Below, in pieces: positions 55,529-64,000 of a stretch of DNA of 64,000 bases. Under the pieces are notes generated by a model. It ran no database searches and was not told where the DNA came from. It was given only the letters and a program-made list of their open reading frames with translations. Source of the DNA: Afipia sp. Root123D2 (lineage in GTDB: Bacteria; Pseudomonadota; Alphaproteobacteria; Rhizobiales; Xanthobacteraceae). The translations under genes were made by a program, and so were the position numbers. The stretch is taken from contig NZ_LMDP01000001.1 of the NCBI RefSeq assembly GCF_001425835.1, forward strand, positions 1,179,476-1,243,475, in the 5' to 3' direction. How positions within the stretch are numbered: the first letter of the stretch is position 1; each line of letters opens with the position of its first letter.

Positions 55529-57198
55529 TGGCGCGGCCGGACGAATTGACATTCACGCCGCTTGGCGGCGTCGGCGAGATCGGCATGAACCTGTCGCTCT
55601 ACGGCCTTGGCTACCGCCATCAGCGCAGCTGGCTTGCGGTCGATCTCGGCGTGTCGTTCGGCAACGAGGAGCATCTTCCGGGTATCGACGTGGTGATGCC
55701 GGACATCCGGTTTCTGGAGAGCGAGCGGAAGAACCTCGTCGGCCTCGTCCTCACTCACGCTCACGAGGATCATTTCGGCGCGATCATCGACCTGTGGCCG
55801 CGGCTCAAATGCCCGATCTATGCCACTGCTTTCAGCGCAGCGCTGTTCGAGGCGAAATGTGCAGGCGAGCGCAATCCGCCGAAGATTCCAGTCACCGTCA
55901 TCGAATCCGGCGGCACCGTGGAAATAGGCCCGTTCAGCGTCGAGTTCATTCCGGTCGCCCATTCGATTCCGGAGTCGCATGCACTGGCGATCCGAACATC
56001 GGCCGGCGTCGTGCTGCACACCGGCGATTGGAAGATCGATCCGACGCCGATCACCGGCAAGCCGACCGACGAGAAGCGGCTGCGCGAACTCGGCGACGAG
56101 GGCGTGCTGGCGCTGATCGGCGATTCCACCAACGCGGTGCGCGAGGGCCGCTCTCCATCGGAGCAGGAAGTCGCGAAAAATCTCACCGAGATCATCAAGG
56201 CCGCGCGAGGCCGCGTCGCGGTGACTACCTTTGCCTCGAATGTCGGCCGGCTGCGCGCCGTGGCGGAAGCCGCGAAGGCCGCCGACCGCGAGGTGGTCCT
56301 TGTCGGCCGGGCGATGGAGCGCGTGGTGCAGGTCGCGCGCGAGACCGGGCATCTCGACGGCGTCGGTGCGTTTCGCCGCGCCGATCTCTACGGGCATTTT
56401 CCGCCCGACAAGGTGCTGGCGCTGTGCACCGGCAGCCAGGGCGAACCGCGTGCGGCGCTGGCGCGCATCGCCAATGACGATCATCCGCAGGTCACGCTCA
56501 ACCAGGGCGATACCGTGATCTTTTCGTCGCGCACGATTCCAGGCAACGAGAAGGCGGTCGGCGCCATCATCAACGGGCTGGTGACGCAAGGCGTCGAGGT
56601 CATCACCGACCGCACCCATTTGGTGCATGTCTCCGGCCATCCACGGCGCGATGAACTGCGCGAGATGATCTCGTGGGTGCGGCCGCAGCTGCTGATTCCG
56701 GCCCACGGCGAGGCGCTGCATCTGTCCGAGCATGCCAAACTCGCGCGGGCCTGCGGCGTGCCGAAAGTGATCGTCTGCCGCAACGGCGATCAGGTCCGGC
56801 TCGGTCCCGGCGAGCCTGCGATCATCGGCGAGGTTCCGGCAGGCCGCATCTACAAGGACGGCAATATTCTCGAAACAGCGAAAGCGCGGGCTGTGACCGA
56901 GCGCCGCAAGCTGTCGTTCGCCGGTTGCGCTTTCGTTGCGCTGGTGCTGGACGGGAAGGGCGAACTGGCCGACGATCCCGAGGTCGATCTGGTCGGTATC
57001 CCGGAAAAGAACATGGCCGGCGAGGTCATCGCCGACGAGGTGTTTGACATTGTGGTGTCGACGGTCGAAACGCTGCCGCGGGCGCGCCGCCGCGATCCGG
57101 ATGCGGTAGCGGAGTCCGTGCGGCGCGCGGTGCGCTCCTCGGTCGCCGAGCAATGGGGCAAGAAGCCGCTTTGCGTCGTTCACGTCCTGACAGTCTGA
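55525..57198 (+). CDS. rnj: Ribonuclease J
   Basis: A 557-residue metallo-beta-lactamase/beta-CASP ribonuclease for mRNA and rRNA processing. Metal-binding motif 2 reads LTHAHEDHFGAI, VAHSIPESHAL and LHTGDWKIDPTP give further ligands, and the beta-CASP motifs appear as GDSTNA, VTTFASNVGRLRA and VSGHPRRDELREM. The C-terminal domain is present, so length is standard. ATGATGG overlaps the birA stop. Alphaproteobacteria usually have RNase J together with RNase E. Confidence 0.96.
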   Translation: MMARPDELTFTPLGGVGEIGMNLSLYGLGYRHQRSWLAVDLGVSFGNEEHLPGIDVVMPDIRFLESERKNLVGLVLTHAHEDHFGAIIDLWPRLKCPIYATAFSAALFEAKCAGERNPPKIPVTVIESGGTVEIGPFSVEFIPVAHSIPESHALAIRTSAGVVLHTGDWKIDPTPITGKPTDEKRLRELGDEGVLALIGDSTNAVREGRSPSEQEVAKNLTEIIKAARGRVAVTTFASNVGRLRAVAEAAKAADREVVLVGRAMERVVQVARETGHLDGVGAFRRADLYGHFPPDKVLALCTGSQGEPRAALARIANDDHPQVTLNQGDTVIFSSRTIPGNEKAVGAIINGLVTQGVEVITDRTHLVHVSGHPRRDELREMISWVRPQLLIPAHGEALHLSEHAKLARACGVPKVIVCRNGDQVRLGPGEPAIIGEVPAGRIYKDGNILETAKARAVTERRKLSFAGCAFVALVLDGKGELADDPEVDLVGIPEKNMAGEVIADEVFDIVVSTVETLPRARRRDPDAVAESVRRAVRSSVAEQWGKKPLCVVHVLTV

Positions 57199-57214
57199 AT
57201 TAACGGAGGACATC

Positions 57215-57619
57215 ATGCTCGGCCGGCTCAACCACGTGGCGATTGCGGTACGCGACGCCGAAAAGGCGGCGAAGATTTACGGCACCGCGTTCGGCGCCGA
57301 GATTTCGGAAGCCGTGCCGCTGCCGGAGCATGGTGTCATCACCGTGTTCGCCACGCTGCCGAACACCAAGATCGAGTTCATCCAGCCGCTCGGCGCTGAA
57401 TCCCCGATCGCCAAATTTCTCGAGCGCAACGCCGACGGCGGCATCCATCACGTCTGTTACGAGGTGCCGGACATCATCGCGGCGCGTGACACGCTGATCG
57501 CCGAGGGGGCCCGCGTGCTGGGCGACGGCAATCCGAAGATCGGCGCCCACGGCAAGCCGGTGCTGTTCCTTCATCCGAAGGACTTCTCCGGCGCGCTCGT
57601 CGAAATCGAACAGTCGTAA
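57215..57619 (+). CDS. mce: Methylmalonyl-CoA epimerase
   Basis: A 134-residue glyoxalase-fold (vicinal oxygen chelate) enzyme that interconverts S- and R-methylmalonyl-CoA in propionate metabolism. Metal ligands and signature are visible in LNHVAIAVRDAEKAAKIY, GGIHHVCYEVPDI and a late VEIEQS with its Glu. GGAGG stands seven bases before the ATG. It lies in the birA-rnj-mce-DUF1467 series downstream of nuo. Confidence 0.94.
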   Translation: MLGRLNHVAIAVRDAEKAAKIYGTAFGAEISEAVPLPEHGVITVFATLPNTKIEFIQPLGAESPIAKFLERNADGGIHHVCYEVPDIIAARDTLIAEGARVLGDGNPKIGAHGKPVLFLHPKDFSGALVEIEQS

Positions 57620-57623
57620 CGTC

Positions 57624-57893
57624 ATGTCAATCTCATCAGGCATCGCGATCTATTTCGTCCTGTGGTGGGTGGTGCTGTTCGCGGTGCTGCCGTTCGGCGT
57701 CCGCAGCCAGCACGAGGACGGTGAGGGTGCACCGGGAACGGATCCAGGCGCCCCGGTGATGGCGGCGATGGGGCGCAAGCTGCTGTGGACCACCATCGTT
57801 TCGGCGATCGTCTTTACGATCGGCGCAACGCTCTATCTCGCGGGCTATTTCAACGTCGAGTGGCTATCGAAGCTGCTGGGGGTTCCGATCTAG
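57624..57893 (+). CDS. DUF1467 small membrane protein
   Basis: An 89-residue protein with two transmembrane helices (about 6-25 and 54-73), starting GIAIYFVLWWVVLFAVLPFG, followed by a polar segment with QHEDGEGAPGTDPGAP. This matches DUF1467, a small family common in alphaproteobacteria and usually next to mce. Function is unknown. It begins four bases after mce and is the last gene of the long plus-strand run that starts at nuoA. Confidence 0.88.
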   Translation: MSISSGIAIYFVLWWVVLFAVLPFGVRSQHEDGEGAPGTDPGAPVMAAMGRKLLWTTIVSAIVFTIGATLYLAGYFNVEWLSKLLGVPI

Positions 57894-57967
57894 GCGTGCG
57901 CCGCGTCGATCAGCGCCATTGCAGACAAAACCACTGCACATAAAGATCGCACACAAAAACCGCACAC

Positions 57968-57996
57968 AAAAAAAGAGCAGGGCCAAGCCCTGCTCT
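57968..57996 (-). terminator. Strong intrinsic terminator with no adjacent gene
   Basis: On the minus strand AGAGCAGGGC, a short TTG loop and GCCCTGCTCT form a perfect stem followed by seven Us. The plus side lacks a T-tract, so it does not suit the plus-strand DUF1467 gene. The nearest minus-strand gene stop is about 375 bases upstream, and that gene has its own hairpin. Confidence 0.8.
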
Positions 57997-58332
57997 GAAA
58001 AATTGTGTCGACCCTATATTTCCCCGACTGCGTTGGATTTAATCTTTGGTTGAACGGGGGTGGCGCTGCTTGTGCGCGCCAAGGGCTCCTCCCAAGACTT
58101 GGACCACCAGACTGGGTGAGCGGAATGCGTCGCCAGTCTGAGGGATTGTGTGTAGCCGAAACATTTCGTGTTGTCACGTTTTTCGGCAATATTTGTTCAA
58201 GGCTCAAGCAATAGTTTTTTCTCGCGGCACCTCCTACAGTCTTACCGTCGGCACACGTGAAAGTGGGTTTCGCAAGGGTTTTTTCATTCGTCCGCGCAGG
58301 TCGAGCGTATTGACGATGAAAGCGCTCATTCC

Positions 58333-58365
58333 GGCGCACTGTCTGCAGCCTGCAGACAGTGCGCC
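58333..58365. repeat. 33-base perfect palindrome after the TonB receptor gene
   Basis: GGCGCACTGTCTGCA, a GCC loop and TGCAGACAGTGCGCC form a 15-bp stem without mismatch. It begins six bases beyond the receptor stop. There is no U-tract on the minus strand, so it may act as an mRNA 3' stabiliser or a U-less terminator. Confidence 0.7.
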
Positions 58366-58371
58366 GTTTGT

Positions 58372-60471
58372 TTACCATTTCATCTTGAATCCGGCGTAGA
58401 CGGCGCGGCCGGTGCCGGGCTCGAACAGCGGCGACGTGGCAGTCGCACGGTCGAGGATGCTGGTGCTGGCGATGTAGGCGGTGTTGGCGATGTTGCGTGC
58501 TTCGATGTACATCGAATACTTGCCGTCATCGACGCCGGCTTTCAGTCCGAAAATCGCATAGGCGTCCGTCGTCAGCGTATTGGCGCTATCGGCATAGTAG
58601 GCCTGAGGCACCCATTCGACATTCGGCCCGATGTAGTAGCCGTTGGCGTTCTTGTAGAGCAGTTCCGCACGCAGCATGTGGCGCGGCGCGCCGGGCAACT
58701 GGTTGTTGCCGAAGGTCGGGTCGTTGTCGAAGCGGAAGTCGTTGTAGGTGTAGGCGACGTTGAGCCAGACCTTGTTAGGCTGCGGCCCGTGGTCGAACAG
58801 GCCCCTGAGCACGGCGACGCCAAGACCCGCCTCGATCCCCTGATGCACGGTGCGGTCGGCATTGGTGACGTTGCAATTGCCGAACGCGCTGTAAATGCAC
58901 TGCAGCTCGTCGCGGATGTTGGCGCGGTAGGCGGTGAGCTCCCAGGTCATATCCGGTCGTTTGCCGCGGGTGCCGATCTCGTAGGTGGTGGCGCGCTGCG
59001 GGCGAATGTCGGTGAACGGAATGTTTGGAATACCCGGCCCCGATGCGCTTTCACCGAAGCTCGGCACCTCGGCGCTCCGCGAAATGTTGGCGAAGGCCTG
59101 CCAGGTCGGATCGATGTCCCACAGCAGTCCGCCCTTGGGACTCCAGAGATTGAACTCCGTCGAACCCGATTTGCTGCCGAAGCGCGCCTCGCGGTCGCGC
59201 GTGGCGTAGAGGAATTGCGTGCCGCCGATCGCCGCCACGTTGGGCAGGACGTAGAACGAATCCTCGACATAGACCGAGGTGTTCCTGGAGCGGTCGAGCG
59301 ATGACGACAGCAGCGCACCTTTCTGGCCGCCGAGATTGGCGAACTGCCGGTTGTCGAGGGTGCCGTTGATGACGTTGATGCCGGCGACGAGGCGATTGCG
59401 GAAGCCGCCGATGATGCGGTCGTCGGTCGCCTTGGCGAAGCCGCCGTAATCCTTGTAGCGGTAGTCGAGCCACTGGAAGATCGGGTGCATCAGATGGCGG
59501 TCGACGCCGAACGCGCCGAACTCGAACGTGGTGTTGTCGAGCCGCAGCGTGGTCTTGTTGGCGAGCCGCACGGTGTCGATGTTGCGCTGCTGGTCGAGCG
59601 CAAGATTGCCCGGAGCGGCGGTCTGCGGCGAGGTCAGCGCCGAGGTCCGGCTGATAGAGCCGGGGATGCGCTGACGGACGTCGTTGGCGTTGAGATAGAA
59701 ACGCGTCTCGAAGTCCGGCGAGAACCGATAGCCGATATTGCCGCTGACGCGGGTCGAGTGGCCGTCGCTGTGGTCGCGGAAGCCTTCCGCGTGCTGGTTG
59801 GCGGCGGTGAAGAAGCCGTCCCACGGCCCATGCGCGCCGCCGACGCTGGCCTGAAACCGGCGATAGCCGAATGCGCCCATGTCGATGCCGGCGCTGTTGA
59901 TGCCGGCGTCGCGGCCGGTCGGCGTCACGAAATTGATCGCGCCGCCGAGCGAGTTCGCGCCGAACTGGAGCGCGTTTCCGCCCTTGTAGACCTCGACGTA
60001 TTTGTAGGCGGTCGGGTCGATCTCCTGGAAATCGCCGTAGCCGTCGGCGGTGTTGATCGGAATGCCATCCATGTAGAGCTGCACGCCGCGCAGGTGGAAG
60101 TTGCGCGACAGGCTCGAGCCACGGATCGACAGCCGGGTGTCGTCGCCCCATCTGGGCTGGGCGAACACGCCGGGGACGAAGCCGAGCACATCCTTGATGG
60201 TGCTGGCGACCGAGCTGTTCTTGTAATCCTCCGCCGAAACCACCGCGACGCCGCCCGGCGTCTGCTGGATTTCGCGCCTGGCCTGTTCGGCGGTGAACGC
60301 CGTCGGCAACGGCGGCGCGGTTTGCGCCTCGGCTTCGACGCTGATGGTGGGAAGCGCGTCGCCGCTGCTTTGGCCCCATGCGGGAGGCATCAGCGCGAGC
60401 AGGATAACGGGAACGGGTGCGAGTGAGCCGCGTCGCAACGGACGCGGCCCCCGCGAGAAAACGGGAAACAT
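58372..60471 (-). CDS. TonB-dependent outer-membrane receptor
   Basis: A 699-residue protein with a signal peptide (about 1-33), a possible TonB box in LPTISVEA, a plug domain (about 60-175: TPGGVAVVSAEDYKNSS, FVPGVFAQPRWGDDTRLSIR, then GGAINFVTPTG) and a 22-strand barrel ending in YAGFKMKW. The terminal aromatic is Trp rather than Phe. It imports a metal chelate or similar ligand with energy from TonB. The plug signature FHLRGVQLYMDGIPINTADG resembles FecA/siderophore-type receptors. A DUF2946-like gene 60 bases upstream on the same strand suggests a copper or other metal link. The ligand is unknown. Confidence 0.9.
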   Translation of the reverse strand: MFPVFSRGPRPLRRGSLAPVPVILLALMPPAWGQSSGDALPTISVEAEAQTAPPLPTAFTAEQARREIQQTPGGVAVVSAEDYKNSSVASTIKDVLGFVPGVFAQPRWGDDTRLSIRGSSLSRNFHLRGVQLYMDGIPINTADGYGDFQEIDPTAYKYVEVYKGGNALQFGANSLGGAINFVTPTGRDAGINSAGIDMGAFGYRRFQASVGGAHGPWDGFFTAANQHAEGFRDHSDGHSTRVSGNIGYRFSPDFETRFYLNANDVRQRIPGSISRTSALTSPQTAAPGNLALDQQRNIDTVRLANKTTLRLDNTTFEFGAFGVDRHLMHPIFQWLDYRYKDYGGFAKATDDRIIGGFRNRLVAGINVINGTLDNRQFANLGGQKGALLSSSLDRSRNTSVYVEDSFYVLPNVAAIGGTQFLYATRDREARFGSKSGSTEFNLWSPKGGLLWDIDPTWQAFANISRSAEVPSFGESASGPGIPNIPFTDIRPQRATTYEIGTRGKRPDMTWELTAYRANIRDELQCIYSAFGNCNVTNADRTVHQGIEAGLGVAVLRGLFDHGPQPNKVWLNVAYTYNDFRFDNDPTFGNNQLPGAPRHMLRAELLYKNANGYYIGPNVEWVPQAYYADSANTLTTDAYAIFGLKAGVDDGKYSMYIEARNIANTAYIASTSILDRATATSPLFEPGTGRAVYAGFKMKW

Positions 60472-60531
60472 AAGGTAAACCCCAAACTGAGACTGAGAAT
60501 GACGTGAAGCGGTGCGCGAAAGCGCGGGTCG

Positions 60532-60903
60532 TCAACTCAGGTGGGGAGGGCCGCGCGGCTGGTGGTCGAGCATCGTAAAGCGGGCGATGCCGTCATCGAG
60601 CCGCGCCGGTTCGAACAGAACCTGCAACGCGATACGGATGGCCAGAGCCGGGGTTTGCGGCGGCTGATCCGCCATCGCCGCGATACCGGACAGACAAAGC
60701 GGGCAGCGGATGATCGGTTTGGCGTTGTCGTCCGTGCTGGATGGTCCGGAACTGCCGTTGAGACACAGTTCGTGGGCAGCATTGGATTTGAGCGGTGAAA
60801 CGCTGGCGAGCAGCATGCTGGTCAGGATCACGTTAAAGGCAAGCGCATAGACCGCAACAAAGGCAGCCCATCGTCCAATCGCTCTGATCCGTGTCGCAGT
60901 CAT
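60532..60903 (-). CDS. DUF2946-like small protein upstream of the TonB receptor
   Basis: A 123-residue protein with an N-terminal hydrophobic segment (about 10-35, [20 protein letters not shown]) that may be a signal or anchor, a His-Cys pair in AAHELCLNG, and a CPLCLSG motif near residue 73. The hydrophobic start with a later His and CxxC is the layout of DUF2946, a family often found with metal-related TonB receptors. It probably forms one unit with the receptor gene. The frame remains open upstream, but this ATG gives the normal N-terminus. Family assignment is tentative. Confidence 0.7.
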   Translation of the reverse strand: MTATRIRAIGRWAAFVAVYALAFNVILTSMLLASVSPLKSNAAHELCLNGSSGPSSTDDNAKPIIRCPLCLSGIAAMADQPPQTPALAIRIALQVLFEPARLDDGIARFTMLDHQPRGPPHLS

Positions 60904-60946
60904 CGCATCCCCGGTTCCGCCTGTACCACGGCTGTCACATGCCGCA

Positions 60947-60963
60947 AAGACCCGGCGGGTCTT
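60947..60963. repeat. Short palindrome in the proS/DUF2946 divergent gap
   Basis: AAGACCCG, a central G and CGGGTCTT are perfectly complementary. It lies 43 bases before the DUF2946-like start on the minus strand and could be an operator or attenuator hairpin. Confidence 0.35.
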
Positions 60964-61079
60964 GCCCAAGCCGGTCGCATGCTTTCTCTTGTCTTTTGCC
61001 GTTTGATCCGCTTTCACTGAAAAGGTTCCCGAACCGGCCCGATTCCCGGACAGAAATCCCGAAAACCTCGAGTATTCCC

Positions 61080-62399
61080 ATGCAACTGTCGCGTTTCTTT
61101 CTGCCCATTCTCAAGGAGACGCCCAAGGAGGCCGAGATCGTCTCGCACCGCCTGATGCTGCGCGCCGGCATGCTGCGGCAGGAGGCCGCTGGCATCTATG
61201 CCTGGCTGCCGCTTGGCTTCCGGGTCCTGAAGAAGATCGAGCAGATCGTGCGTGAGGAGCAGGATCGTGCCGGTGCCCTCGAACTGCTGATGCCGACGCT
61301 GCAACTCGCCGACCTGTGGCGCGAGAGCGGGCGTTATGACGCCTATGGGCCGGAGATGCTGCGCATTCAGGATCGCCACAAGCGCGAGCTGCTTTATGGG
61401 CCGACCAACGAGGAAATGATCACCGAGATCTTCCGCGCTTACGTGAAGTCTTACCGCAGCCTGCCGCTCAATCTCTATCATATCCAATGGAAATTCCGTG
61501 ACGAGCAGCGTCCGCGCTTCGGCGTGATGCGCGGCCGCGAATTCCTGATGAAGGATGCCTATTCGTTCGATATCGACGAGGCTGCGGCGCGCGCGTCGTA
61601 CAACCGGATGTTCGTCGCCTACCTGCGGACCTTCGCACGGATGGGCCTGAAGGCGATCCCGATGCGGGCCGATACCGGACCGATCGGCGGTGACCTGTCG
61701 CACGAATTCATCGTGCTGGCGGAGACCGGCGAATCCGGCGTGTTCTGCAACAAGGACGTGCTCGATCTGCCGGTGCCGGGCGAGGACATCGATTACGACG
61801 GCGATCTCACGCCGGTTATCAAGCAGTGGACCGAACTCTACGCCGCGACCGAGGACGTCCATGACGCCGCGCGTTATGAGAAAGAGGTTCCGGCCGACAA
61901 GCGGATCAATACCCGTGGCATCGAGGTCGGGCAGGTGTTTTACTTCGGCACCAAGTATTCGGACTCGATGAAGGCGCTGGTGTCAGGCTCGGATGGCGCC
62001 GAGCGGCCGATCCACGGCGGCTCCTACGGCATCGGCGTGTCGCGCCTCGTCGGCGCGATCATCGAGGCCTGCCATGACGACGCGGGCATCATCTGGCCCG
62101 AGGCCGTCGCGCCGTTCCGTGTCGCGATCCTCAACCTCAAGCAGGGAGCTGCCGAGACTGACGCGGCCTGCGAGAAGCTGTATGGCGCGCTCGCGGCCAA
62201 GGGCGTCGACGTTCTCTACGACGACACCGACCAGCGGCCCGGCGGCAAGTTCGCCACCGCCGACCTGATCGGAATTCCGTGGCAGGTCCTGATCGGTCCG
62301 AAGGGACTGGCTGAAGGCAAGGTCGAAATCAAGAAGCGCGCTGACGGTAGCCGCGAATTCATGTCGCTCGACGAGGCGTTGAACAGGTTTACACACTGA
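61080..62399 (+). CDS. proS: Prolyl-tRNA synthetase
   Basis: A 439-residue class II synthetase. Motif 1 lies around [20 protein letters not shown], motif 2 in [20 protein letters not shown], and motif 3 in [17 protein letters not shown]. The editing insertion of E. coli ProS is absent and the protein goes straight to the anticodon domain ([10 protein letters not shown] onwards, with [15 protein letters not shown]), so it is the short alphaproteobacterial type. The start [19 protein letters not shown] is the family N-terminus; the open frame upstream was rejected. Confidence 0.97.
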   Translation: MQLSRFFLPILKETPKEAEIVSHRLMLRAGMLRQEAAGIYAWLPLGFRVLKKIEQIVREEQDRAGALELLMPTLQLADLWRESGRYDAYGPEMLRIQDRHKRELLYGPTNEEMITEIFRAYVKSYRSLPLNLYHIQWKFRDEQRPRFGVMRGREFLMKDAYSFDIDEAAARASYNRMFVAYLRTFARMGLKAIPMRADTGPIGGDLSHEFIVLAETGESGVFCNKDVLDLPVPGEDIDYDGDLTPVIKQWTELYAATEDVHDAARYEKEVPADKRINTRGIEVGQVFYFGTKYSDSMKALVSGSDGAERPIHGGSYGIGVSRLVGAIIEACHDDAGIIWPEAVAPFRVAILNLKQGAAETDAACEKLYGALAAKGVDVLYDDTDQRPGGKFATADLIGIPWQVLIGPKGLAEGKVEIKKRADGSREFMSLDEALNRFTH

Positions 62400-62486
62400 T
62401 TTTGTTCAGCGTCCGGTCGCGGATCGATCCTCGTGCGACTACAATTCGCCCGATTCGTGTGAAAATCCGGACAATGGACAAAATGC

Positions 62487-63755
62487 ATGAGTGAGCCTGT
62501 TCGGACCCCACCTTTCGCGGCCTTTGAATGGCTGCTGTCGGCCCGGTATTTGAGAGCGCGCCGCAAGGAAGGCTTCATTTCCGTCATCGCCGGCTTCTCG
62601 TTTCTCGGCATCATGCTGGGCGTCGCCACACTCATCATCGTCATGGCGGTGATGAACGGCTTCCGCGCCGAACTGCTCAACAAGATTCTCGGTCTTAACG
62701 GCCATCTGCTGGTGCAGCCTCTGGAATCGCCGCTGACCGACTGGAAGGATGTGGCCGAGCGGATCAGCAAGGTGGACGGCATCAAGCTCGCCGCGCCGAT
62801 CGTCGAAGGTCAGGCGCTGGCGTCGTCGCCGTTCAATGCCTCCGGCGTGCTGGTGCGCGGCATCCGCGCCGCCGACCTCGAGCAGCTCACCTCGATCTCC
62901 AAGAACATCAAGCAGGGCACGCTCGAAGGCTTCGACGAGGGGCAGGGCGTCGCCATCGGCCGCCGTCTCGCCGATCAGCTGTCGCTGCGCGCCGGCGACA
63001 CGGTGACGCTGGTCGCGCCGCGCGGCGCGGTGACGCCGATGGGCACGACGCCGCGGATCAAGCCGTACAAGGTCGCGGCCGTGTTCGAGATCGGCATGTC
63101 GGAATACGACTCGGCGTTCGTGTTCATGCCGCTGGCCGAGGCGCAGGCCTATTTCAACCGCGCCAACGATGTCACGGCAATCGAGATTTACACGACAAAT
63201 CCCGACAAGATCGACGAATTCCGCAAGTCGGTGACGGAGGCAGCCGGCAGGCCGATCTTCCTTGTCGACTGGCGACAGCGCAATTCCACCTTCTTCAACG
63301 CGCTTCAGGTCGAGCGCAACGTGATGTTCCTGATCCTGACCCTGATCGTGCTGGTCGCGGCGCTGAATATCGTCTCCGGCCTGATCATGCTGGTGAAGGA
63401 CAAGGGCAGCGACATCGCGATTCTGCGCACCATGGGGGCGACGCAGGGTTCAGTGATGCGCGTGTTCCTGATCACGGGTGCCGCGATCGGCGTGGTCGGC
63501 ACGCTGGTCGGCCTCGCCATCGGGCTCCTGATCTGCGCGAATATCGAATCGATCCGGCAGTTCATCTCGTGGCTGACCAACACCGAATTGTTCTCGCCTG
63601 AATTGTACTTCCTCTCCAAGCTCCCGGCGCAGGTCGATGCCAGCGAGACAACGGCGGTGGTCATCATGGCGCTGACGCTGTCGTTCCTGGCGACGCTCTA
63701 CCCGTCGTGGCGCGCGGCGCGCCTCGATCCCATCGAAGCGCTGCGATACGAATGA
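62487..63755 (+). CDS. lolC: Lipoprotein-releasing system permease LolC/LolE
   Basis: A 422-residue ABC permease with four transmembrane helices and a large periplasmic domain (about 50-275). The N-terminus [20 protein letters not shown] and the cytoplasmic coupling segment around [20 protein letters not shown] are family signatures. The protein ends [10 protein letters not shown]. It extracts lipoproteins from the inner membrane together with LolD. Alphaproteobacteria commonly have a single LolC/E-type permease (sometimes called LolF), so the symbol is approximate. Its stop overlaps the lolD ATG. Confidence 0.95.
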   Translation: MSEPVRTPPFAAFEWLLSARYLRARRKEGFISVIAGFSFLGIMLGVATLIIVMAVMNGFRAELLNKILGLNGHLLVQPLESPLTDWKDVAERISKVDGIKLAAPIVEGQALASSPFNASGVLVRGIRAADLEQLTSISKNIKQGTLEGFDEGQGVAIGRRLADQLSLRAGDTVTLVAPRGAVTPMGTTPRIKPYKVAAVFEIGMSEYDSAFVFMPLAEAQAYFNRANDVTAIEIYTTNPDKIDEFRKSVTEAAGRPIFLVDWRQRNSTFFNALQVERNVMFLILTLIVLVAALNIVSGLIMLVKDKGSDIAILRTMGATQGSVMRVFLITGAAIGVVGTLVGLAIGLLICANIESIRQFISWLTNTELFSPELYFLSKLPAQVDASETTAVVIMALTLSFLATLYPSWRAARLDPIEALRYE

Positions 63756-64000
63756 GCACCACGATGGAGCAGGGGGACAATGACGCGCCGGTGGTTTATC
63801 TCCACGAGATTCGCCGCCAGTATCTGCAGGGCGACGACACGCTGACGATTCTGGATGGCGCCAAGCTCGGGCTGTGGGCCGGACAGTCGGTGGCGCTGGT
63901 GGCGCCGTCGGGCACTGGCAAATCGACCTTGCTTCATGTCGCCGGACTGCTGGAGCAGCCCGACGACGGCGAGGTCTATATCGGCGGCATGGCGACCTCC
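63752..64000 (+). CDS. lolD: Lipoprotein-releasing ABC transporter ATPase LolD (partial)
   Basis: The first 83 residues of an ABC ATPase are visible before the window ends. Walker A reads [14 protein letters not shown] near residues 53-66, after the usual [20 protein letters not shown] start of the LolD/MacB group. The ATG overlaps the lolC stop (ATGA). The signature, Walker B and H-loop lie beyond the edge. Confidence 0.93.
   Translation, partial: MSTTMEQGDNDAPVVYLHEIRRQYLQGDDTLTILDGAKLGLWAGQSVALVAPSGTGKSTLLHVAGLLEQPDDGEVYIGGMATS

Larger units (their letters stand above)
57894..58371. other. Gene-poor gap with orphan minus-strand terminator
   Basis: This 478-base stretch has no convincing protein gene. 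It holds a strong minus-strand terminator (57968-57996), an 8-bp hairpin (CAGACTGG / CCAGTCTG arms, within 58108-58140), a GGCGC/GCGCC hairpin, and a 33-base perfect palindrome right after the TonB receptor stop. It is visibly more AT-rich and structured than its surroundings. A small RNA on the minus strand is possible; I could not match it to 6S, tmRNA, SRP or RNase P RNA by eye. Confidence 0.5.

Noticed and set aside
55492-57231. 579-codon minus-strand frame opposite RNase J
   Set aside because: Antisense shadow; the RNase J motifs on the plus strand are unambiguous.
57968-58260. Assignment of the putative RNA as 6S or tmRNA
   Set aside because: No tmRNA tag frame or tRNA-like end is visible, and I could not build the long 6S-type rod by eye, so no name is given.
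57890-58378. 162-codon minus-strand frame after the TonB receptor
   Set aside because: It runs through a perfect palindrome and a strong terminator and its translation is low-complexity Arg/Pro/Thr-rich; a non-coding RNA is the more reasonable reading.

Overview
The window is a dense, GC-rich chromosomal segment whose housekeeping content points to an alphaproteobacterium of the order Hyphomicrobiales, most likely the Bradyrhizobium/Rhodopseudomonas/Nitrobacter/Afipia group. The indicators are the nuo operon followed by birA, rnj, mce and a DUF1467 gene, then proS and lolCD; DUF1236 and DUF2842 proteins; a glnBA pair behind a sigma-54-type promoter; and short palindromic intergenic repeats that I recognise from this group. 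The genus assignment is an inference. I see no phage, transposase, plasmid functions or CRISPR array.

Layout. 1-9.6 kb: the tail of an unknown gene, a PilZ protein, a secreted DUF1236 protein, then an exopolysaccharide locus. On the minus strand this locus runs outer-membrane export lipoprotein, family-4 glycosyltransferase, undecaprenyl-phosphate sugar transferase and Wzy/O-antigen-ligase-like protein. On the plus strand is a GumC/Wzc-like co-polymerase with a degenerate ATP site, followed by a convergent GNAT/CelD-type acyltransferase. 9.6-20.9 kb: DUF2842, heme A synthase, an FTR1 iron permease, O-acetylhomoserine sulfhydrylase, CoA-binding protein, enoyl-CoA hydratase, hotdog thioesterase, rplM-rpsI, a membrane diguanylate cyclase, two small proteins, an AI-2E-family permease and an unknown membrane-anchored protein. 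21-26.1 kb: glnB-glnA, divergent from a fused NAD(P)HX epimerase/dehydratase, then a multicopper-oxidase-fold protein that has lost its copper ligands. 26.2-33.2 kb: tRNA-Leu, tig, clpP, clpX and lon, a classic protein quality-control block. 33.2-37.5 kb: a GFA protein, tRNA-Val with a partial copy of itself about 1 kb away on the far side of an NAD-dependent epimerase gene, pepT with a small secreted protein, HU, and tRNA-Asp.

37.6-57.9 kb: a tartrate/D-malate dehydrogenase, then the complete 14-subunit complex I operon nuoA-N. The operon carries two non-canonical genes: an FkbM-type methyltransferase between nuoD and nuoE, and a 57-residue two-helix membrane protein between nuoE and nuoF. 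Both overlap the preceding nuo stop codon. NuoL carries a His/Asp-rich loop. birA, RNase J, methylmalonyl-CoA epimerase and DUF1467 follow in the same direction. 57.9-64 kb: a gene-poor stretch with an orphan minus-strand terminator, a TonB-dependent receptor with a DUF2946-like small protein, proS, lolC/E and the start of lolD, which is cut by the window edge.

The best candidates for something undescribed are the two extra genes embedded in the nuo operon, the His-rich loop of NuoL, the copper-less multicopper-oxidase-like protein, and the possible small RNA on the minus strand near 58 kb. Starts were chosen by ribosome-binding-like sequence, stop/start overlap and family N-termini. All functional calls rest on motif recognition by eye, without database searches.
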